Under the pieces are notes generated by a model. It was not told where the DNA came from. It was given only the letters and a program-made list of their open reading frames with translations, and ran no database searches. From Verrucomicrobiota bacterium (GTDB lineage: Bacteria > Verrucomicrobiota > Verrucomicrobiia > Opitutales > Opitutaceae), in NCBI GenBank assembly GCA_030916665.1, contig JAUPWC010000361.1, positions 1 through 9,670 of the forward strand: a DNA stretch of 9,670 bases, given 5' to 3'. The position numbers and the translations under genes are program-made. Position 1 is the first letter of the stretch; each line of letters begins with the position of its first letter. This document shows, piece after piece, positions 6,355 to 9,670 of the stretch.

Positions 6355-7020
6355 ATGGGTTCCTCCCCCTTCATCATCGTCGCCATCGACGGCGGCGCCG
6401 CGTCCGGCAAGTCCTCCACCTCGCGCCTCCTCGCCGAGCGCTTCAACCTGCTGCACGTGGACACCGGTTCTTTCTACCGGCACCTCACGTCCGAACTGCT
6501 GCAACGCCGGGTGCCCGTGAGCGACCGCGCCGCGCTGCTCGGCGCGCTGCCCGCCCTGAAATTCTCCACCAGGCTGGAAGGCCGCTCCGCCCGCCTGCTC
6601 ATCGGCGGACAACCCGCCGGCGACGAGATCCGCGGCCAGCAGGTCAACGAGAACGTTTCCCACTACGCCGCCGTGCCCGAGGTGCGCGCGGTCCTGCTCG
6701 ATTACCAGCGCGGTCAGGTCGGGGTGGCAAAACAGCACGGCTTCCGCGGCCTCGTGATGGAGGGGCGGGACATCGGGTCCGTGATTTTCCCCGACGCGGA
6801 CTTTCGCTTCTTCCTCCACGCCGATCCCGCCGAGCGCGCCAAGCGCCGCGCCGCCGAGGGCCGGCAGGACTCCGTCGCCGAGCGCGACCGCCTCGACTCC
6901 TCGCGCAAGACCGCCCCCCTCGCCTGCCCGCCCGGAGCCATCGACATCGATTCGACTTTCCTGACCCTTGAACAGGTCGTGGACAAACTCGCCGCCCAGA
7001 TCGCGCCGAAACTGAACTGA
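6355..7020 (+). CDS. cmk: Cytidylate kinase (CMP/dCMP kinase)
   Basis: It phosphorylates CMP and dCMP with ATP, feeding pyrimidine nucleotide and phospholipid (CDP-diacylglycerol) synthesis. The protein is 221 residues, the family's normal size. The P-loop GGAASGKS is at 13-20. DTGSFYR at 36-42 corresponds to the family's DTGAMYR. EGRDIGSVIFPDA at 136-148 and RDRLDSSRKTAPL at 178-190 are the CMP-binding and lid motifs. The frame is open from an ATG at 6310 inside aroA, but that adds 15 residues ahead of a normal N-terminus; the ATG at 6355, seven bases after the aroA stop, is preferred. aroA-cmk adjacency is widespread in bacteria. plsC follows after 72 bases that contain a GTAG-headed hairpin. 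Confidence 0.94.
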   Translation: MGSSPFIIVAIDGGAASGKSSTSRLLAERFNLLHVDTGSFYRHLTSELLQRRVPVSDRAALLGALPALKFSTRLEGRSARLLIGGQPAGDEIRGQQVNENVSHYAAVPEVRAVLLDYQRGQVGVAKQHGFRGLVMEGRDIGSVIFPDADFRFFLHADPAERAKRRAAEGRQDSVAERDRLDSSRKTAPLACPPGAIDIDSTFLTLEQVVDKLAAQIAPKLN

Positions 7021-7033
7021 TGCCTCACCTCCT

Positions 7034-7057
7034 TGTAGGTCGGGCTTTACGCCCGTC
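7034..7057 (+). repeat. Single GTAG-headed REP-like hairpin (element C) between cmk and plsC
   Basis: TGTAG at 7034-7038 is followed by a 7-position stem, gtcgggc (7039-7045) with gcccgtc (7051-7057), closed by a 5-nt loop tttac. Six of seven positions pair; t7040 faces t7056. Head, stem length and loop length match each arm of element B exactly, though the stem sequence is different, so it looks like a solitary unit of the same general type. It lies in the 72-base cmk-plsC gap. No T tract follows, so I do not call it a terminator. Confidence 0.55.
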
Positions 7058-7092
7058 GTGTCGGGGATAAAACCGAGATACTTCAGAACCCC

Positions 7093-7752
7093 ATGCCGCA
7101 GACCCCCGACCAGCTCACGATGACGCCGTTCTACGGCTTCTTCCACTACGTGGCGGCCAATGTCCACCGCATGTGGTTTCGCGGGGAGGTGGCCGGCACC
7201 GAGAATTTTCCCACCACCGGTCCCTTCCTCATCGCCGCCAACCACGCCAGCCACCTCGATCCCCCGATCGTCGGCAGCTATATGCCGCGGCAGATGCGGT
7301 TCTTCGCCCGCAAAAGCCTCTGGAACAACCGCCTCCTCGGCTGGTGGCTCAACCAGATTGAAACCATCCCGGTTGAACGCGACAGCGGCGATGTCGGAGC
7401 CATCAAGCGCGTCCTGCAGGCCCTGAAGGAAAACCGCGCCGTCGTCCTCTTTCCCGAGGGCACCCGTTCGCCGGACGGCCTGCTGCACAAACCCAAGCCC
7501 GGTGTCGGCCTCATGGCCTGCAAGACCGGCGTGCCCGTCGTGCCCTGCCGTCTCTTTGGTTCATTTGAGGCCTTCGGCAAAGGCACGGTCATCCCGCGCC
7601 TCGGCACCCCGGTCAGCATGGTCTTCGGCCCGCCCATCCCCGCCTCGGAATACGACGACCCCAAGGCCGGCAAGGCCCGATACGAACTTGCCGCCCAGCG
7701 CATCATGGACCGCATCGCGGCCCTGCCGCCGCCGTCGAACCGGGTGATCTGA
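7093..7752 (+). CDS. plsC: 1-acyl-sn-glycerol-3-phosphate acyltransferase
   Basis: It transfers a fatty acyl group to lysophosphatidic acid to make phosphatidic acid, at the cytoplasmic face of the membrane. The 219-residue protein has the family's acyltransferase motifs: NHASHLD at 50-56 gives the catalytic H51-x4-D56 pair, FFARKSLW at 70-77 fits block II, and FPEGTRS at 120-126 is the glycerol-phosphate-binding block III. VPVVPCRLFGS at about 147-157 fits block IV. A mildly hydrophobic N-terminal helix (13-24) may anchor it to the membrane. The ATG at 7093 is taken; an ATG at 7120 would also leave the domain intact. cmk followed by plsC is a common neighbourhood. Sequence alone cannot exclude a different acyl acceptor within this superfamily. 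Confidence 0.9.
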   Translation: MPQTPDQLTMTPFYGFFHYVAANVHRMWFRGEVAGTENFPTTGPFLIAANHASHLDPPIVGSYMPRQMRFFARKSLWNNRLLGWWLNQIETIPVERDSGDVGAIKRVLQALKENRAVVLFPEGTRSPDGLLHKPKPGVGLMACKTGVPVVPCRLFGSFEAFGKGTVIPRLGTPVSMVFGPPIPASEYDDPKAGKARYELAAQRIMDRIAALPPPSNRVI

Positions 7753-7791
7753 GCCGACACAGCACGCGTATCTGCCGGGACGCCATTCCCG

Positions 7792-8316
7792 TCAACCGGC
7801 AGCACCGACCGGCCGGACCATGACGATGTCTCGCTGCGGATCGGTGCCCAGCGGGAACACATGTTCCCCCACCTCGACAAACCCAAACTTCCGGTAGAAG
7901 GAAATGGCCCGGGGATTCCGCTCCCAAACACCGAGCCAGACCGCATCGCCGCCCCGATTCCGGATTTCCTCGATGCAGGCACTCATGAGCTCCTGGGCCA
8001 CACCACGGCCGTGCCAGTCCTTCACGACATAGAGCCGCTGAATTTCGGCCGGTGAGCGCGCTTCGACACAGCGCGGCGCGCCCTTCCACCGAAGCTGGGC
8101 AAACCCCACGATCACCCCGGCTTCCTTGGCGAGCAAGGTGACCCTGTGTGGCGCGGAGATTTCTTCCGCCTGCAAAGCGGCGCCGTAACTCAGCCGGCAA
8201 TGCTGGTCCATGTTCTCGGCCGTATTCTGGCCGGCGAACGTGTCCCGGAACGTGCGCTCCGCAATCAACGCCAGCTGCGGCGCATCGGCGAGATCGGCTT
8301 TCCGAATGACAGGCAT
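7792..8316 (-). CDS. GNAT family N-acetyltransferase
   Basis: This 174-residue protein is a single GNAT domain, which moves an acetyl group from acetyl-CoA to an amine of a small molecule or protein. The N-terminus MPVIRKADLADAPQLALIAERTF is a usual GNAT beginning. IQRLYVVKDWHGRGVAQELM at 92-111 is motif A, with the acetyl-CoA pyrophosphate loop W-H-G-R-G-V-A (family: Q/R-x-x-G-x-G/A). WLGVWERNPRAISFYRKFGFVEVGE at 127-151 is the motif B region with the late catalytic-site tyrosine. The substrate is not evident; the sequence is close in style to generic small-molecule or antibiotic-type GNATs such as those labelled spermidine/phosphinothricin acetyltransferase-like, but I would not assign one. 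It converges on plsC with 39 bases between the stops. The next minus-strand gene ends 63 bases upstream, across a hairpin, so a shared transcript is uncertain. Confidence 0.9.
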   Translation of the reverse strand: MPVIRKADLADAPQLALIAERTFRDTFAGQNTAENMDQHCRLSYGAALQAEEISAPHRVTLLAKEAGVIVGFAQLRWKGAPRCVEARSPAEIQRLYVVKDWHGRGVAQELMSACIEEIRNRGGDAVWLGVWERNPRAISFYRKFGFVEVGEHVFPLGTDPQRDIVMVRPVGAAG

Positions 8317-8339
8317 CAGACTGGGCGACTCAGACGCTG

Positions 8340-8374
8340 TTCGGGTCTCGTCTGTGTGGAAACGAGGCCCGGAA
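8340..8374 (-). terminator. Hairpin between the 198-residue gene and the GNAT gene, possible terminator
   Basis: The 63-base gap holds a stem-loop: 8340-8351 pairs with 8362-8374 over 12 base pairs with one bulged G and one G-T pair, closing a loop of ten bases. On the minus strand it lies six bases after the stop codon of the upstream gene, where a terminator would be expected. It is not followed by a run of T, so it may only stabilise the 3' end or work with Rho. It has no GTAG head and is not counted with the REP-like elements. Confidence 0.35.
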
Positions 8375-8379
8375 TGGAT

Positions 8380-8976
8380 TCAGCCCTCGCTCCGCACTTC
8401 GGCCGCCACCGGCTCGGTCGCAGCGACAGGCGCGGGGACGACCGCCGCCTTCGGCTTCGGCGTGCCGACGAGCACACCGAGGTGTTCCTGGATCTTGATG
8501 AAGAACTCCTGGTTCAAATCGCCGACGGGCACCTCGTAGCGCTGGTGCGAGGCCCGGTGCTCGTAGATCTGGCGCACGCCGTCGTCGGTGAAGCCGACGG
8601 GCTTGATGAGCCGCTTGCGCTCCATCATGAGCGCAAGGAACTGAAGCAGCGGCGTGTTAATGCCCTGCGAGCTGTCGTCGATCGTCTCGCTGGTCGCACC
8701 GGAGGGTATGGCCAGGGTGAGGAAAAGATTCTCGGCCGTGAGCTTCAGGTTGCGCTCGGAGTTGTCGTCACCCCGCCGCGGCTTGAAGACCACCACCCAC
8801 CGGCAGAAGATGAACGCCGGGGGCATGAACCGTCCGTCCTCGCTCTCCAGCAGGTCGCGGCGGGCAACCTCGCCCGAGGCCTCGCGCACGAGGTAGCTCA
8901 CGACGCGGTCATGTTCGGCAAACTCGCGGCCGCTGACGTAGCACTTTGTGGCGATCGGGTGAAGATTCAGCTCCAT
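8380..8976 (-). CDS. Conserved-looking protein of unknown function (198 residues)
   Basis: I do not recognise a named family. The protein begins MELNLHPIATKCYVSGREFAEHDRVVSYLV: a cysteine followed by a short S-G-R-x-F turn and then a strand, which recalls proteins remembered from Planctomycetes and Verrucomicrobia that open with a C-x-x-(T/S)-G-R-x-(F/L) segment and later carry an LxLMxERKRL helix. Here LLQFLALMMERKRLIKPV is at 110-127, so a distant relation is possible. Residues 145-170 (QRYEVPVGDLNQEFFIKIQEHLGVLV) look like a final strand-helix unit. The last 28 residues are rich in Ala, Pro and Val and probably disordered. There is no signal peptide or membrane segment. The ATG at 8976 is chosen over a TTG two codons earlier. 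It is divergent from a phosphoesterase gene across 52 bases. Confidence 0.75.
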   Translation of the reverse strand: MELNLHPIATKCYVSGREFAEHDRVVSYLVREASGEVARRDLLESEDGRFMPPAFIFCRWVVVFKPRRGDDNSERNLKLTAENLFLTLAIPSGATSETIDDSSQGINTPLLQFLALMMERKRLIKPVGFTDDGVRQIYEHRASHQRYEVPVGDLNQEFFIKIQEHLGVLVGTPKPKAAVVPAPVAATEPVAAEVRSEG

Positions 8977-8994
8977 GGGCAATTTCTTGTTTAC

Positions 8995-9006
8995 CCCCGG
9001 CCGGGG
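8995..9006. promoter_or_regulatory. Perfect 12-bp palindrome in the divergent intergenic region
   Basis: The 52-base gap between two divergent start codons (8976 and 9029) holds the perfect palindrome ccccggccgggg near its centre, flanked by AT-rich sequence on both sides (tttcttgttta before, agttaatttct after). The placement suits a shared operator or a paired-promoter spacer. I could not fit a convincing -35/-10 pair on either strand. In such GC-rich DNA a 12-bp G/C-only palindrome can also arise by chance. Confidence 0.25.
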
Positions 9007-9028
9007 TGAAAGCTAGTTAATTTCTGCG

Positions 9029-9670
9029 ATGAACGGACGCCTGATTGCGGTGGGTGACATCCACGGCTGCCACAAGGAATTCGAGGACCTCCTCGACAAA
9101 CTCGATCTCAGAAAGGACGACCGCCTGATCCTGTTGGGCGACCTCATCTCCCGCGGCCCCGACAGCGGCAAAGTCGTGGAGCTGGCCCGGAAATACGCCA
9201 CCGCCTCCCTGCTCGGCAACCACGAGCTGCGCCACCTCAACTTCCGGCGCACCGACGATCCCACCCACCTCAAGAAATACGACTACGACACGATGGAGCA
9301 GCTGCGGGGCAAGGACTGGGACTACCTCGAGTCCATGAAGCTGACCTACGAGGATCAGGAGCTGGGCATTGTCCTCGTGCATGGCGGCTTCCTGCCCGAC
9401 CGCCCGTGGCAAAAGCAGCCCGCGCGCATCGTCACGCGCATCCAGGTGGTCGGCAAGGACGGCGAGCCGCACAAGCGTTCCGAGCTGCCGGAAGCCCCGC
9501 ACTGGTCGACCTTGTGGGAAGGGCCGCCCTTTGTCGTTTATGGGCACACTCCGCGCGAGGAGATTTCCCGCACCAAGTGGACCCTCGGCATCGACACGGC
9601 CTGTGTTCTCGGCGGCTGCCTCACGGCCTACATTCTGCCGGAGAAAAAGGTCGTTCAGGTCAAGGCACGC
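9029..9670 (+). CDS. Calcineurin-like phosphoesterase, PrpE/ApaH type, 3' end beyond the window
   Basis: The frame starts at the ATG at 9029 and stays open for all 214 codons to the window's last base, so the C-terminus is missing. The metallophosphatase motifs are complete: GDIHG at 9-13 (D10, H12), GDLISRGPDS at 37-46 (D38), GNHE at 64-67, VHGG at 117-120 and YGHTP at 171-175. The order D-x-H, GD-x-x-RGPDS, GNHE, HGG, GHT is that of the protein-phosphatase/diadenosine tetraphosphatase branch, which uses two metal ions to cut phosphoester or phosphoanhydride bonds. Likely substrates are Ap4A-type dinucleotides or phosphoproteins; the sequence does not decide. Residues 76-110 and 125-160 form inserts typical of PrpE-like members. 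It is divergent from the unknown gene at 8380-8976. Confidence 0.88.
   Translation, partial: MNGRLIAVGDIHGCHKEFEDLLDKLDLRKDDRLILLGDLISRGPDSGKVVELARKYATASLLGNHELRHLNFRRTDDPTHLKKYDYDTMEQLRGKDWDYLESMKLTYEDQELGIVLVHGGFLPDRPWQKQPARIVTRIQVVGKDGEPHKRSELPEAPHWSTLWEGPPFVVYGHTPREEISRTKWTLGIDTACVLGGCLTAYILPEKKVVQVKAR

Noticed and set aside
5085..6464. 459-residue open frame on the minus strand opposite aroA
   Set aside because: It is an antisense shadow of aroA: low-complexity Ala/Gly/Arg/Glu composition, no motif, and aroA's motifs are unmistakable on the other strand. High GC makes such long shadows common.
2447..7057. Reading the three palindromic elements as a CRISPR or as insertion-sequence ends
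   Set aside because: The units are few, kilobases apart, not regularly spaced, differ in stem sequence and enclose ordinary housekeeping genes; no transposase or cas gene is present.
6268..7488. 406-residue minus-strand open frame opposite cmk and plsC
   Set aside because: Shadow of two genes with clear catalytic motifs; Gly/Glu/Val-rich with no recognisable fold.
7774..7800. Possible bidirectional terminator between plsC and the GNAT gene
   Set aside because: Only a 5-bp stem (cggga/tcccg) and a weak outer gccgg/ccggc pair, with no T tract on either strand; too weak to annotate.

Overview
This is a GC-rich, gene-dense chromosomal window carrying mostly housekeeping genes. The tyrA-aroA-cmk-plsC order, the YtrA-type GntR/ABC operon, the membrane PIN-TRAM protein and short GTAG-headed palindromes between genes together suggest a Verrucomicrobiota bacterium, probably of the Opitutaceae. 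That placement is inferred from gene content and remembered protein style, not from a search. No tRNA, rRNA, CRISPR array, insertion sequence or prophage gene is visible. No stretch over 300 bases lacks a gene; the longest gap is 152 bases (2371-2522).

Layout. At 1-345 (+) is the C-terminal end of a DinG/XPD-type DNA helicase. Its stop overlaps by 10 bases the stop of a convergent minus-strand operon (2370 down to 336): a YtrA-subfamily GntR repressor, an ABC ATPase and an ABC-2 type permease, tightly packed. A 19-bp palindrome plus an extra half-site sits just upstream of the gntR start codon and is a likely autoregulatory operator. Upstream lie a minus-strand PIN-TRAM membrane protein (2523-3536) and a 46-residue single-pass membrane protein (3546-3686) that probably share a transcript.

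Reading the other way from 3716 are an EVE-domain protein, then tyrA, aroA, cmk and plsC, all on the plus strand. TyrA and AroA serve aromatic amino acid synthesis, Cmk recycles CMP, and PlsC makes phosphatidic acid. A minus-strand GNAT acetyltransferase and an unnamed 198-residue protein follow (7792-8976). A calcineurin-like phosphoesterase of the PrpE/ApaH type begins divergently at 9029 and runs off the window.

The least ordinary material is between the genes. Three gaps (2447-2504, 5040-5089, 7034-7057) hold REP-like units of about 24 nt: a GTAG, GGAG or GCAG head followed by a short hairpin. Two of these loci are inverted pairs whose arms differ only by changes that keep the stems paired. 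This looks like a structure-maintained repeat family of the REP/BIME kind. No transposase for it lies in the window.
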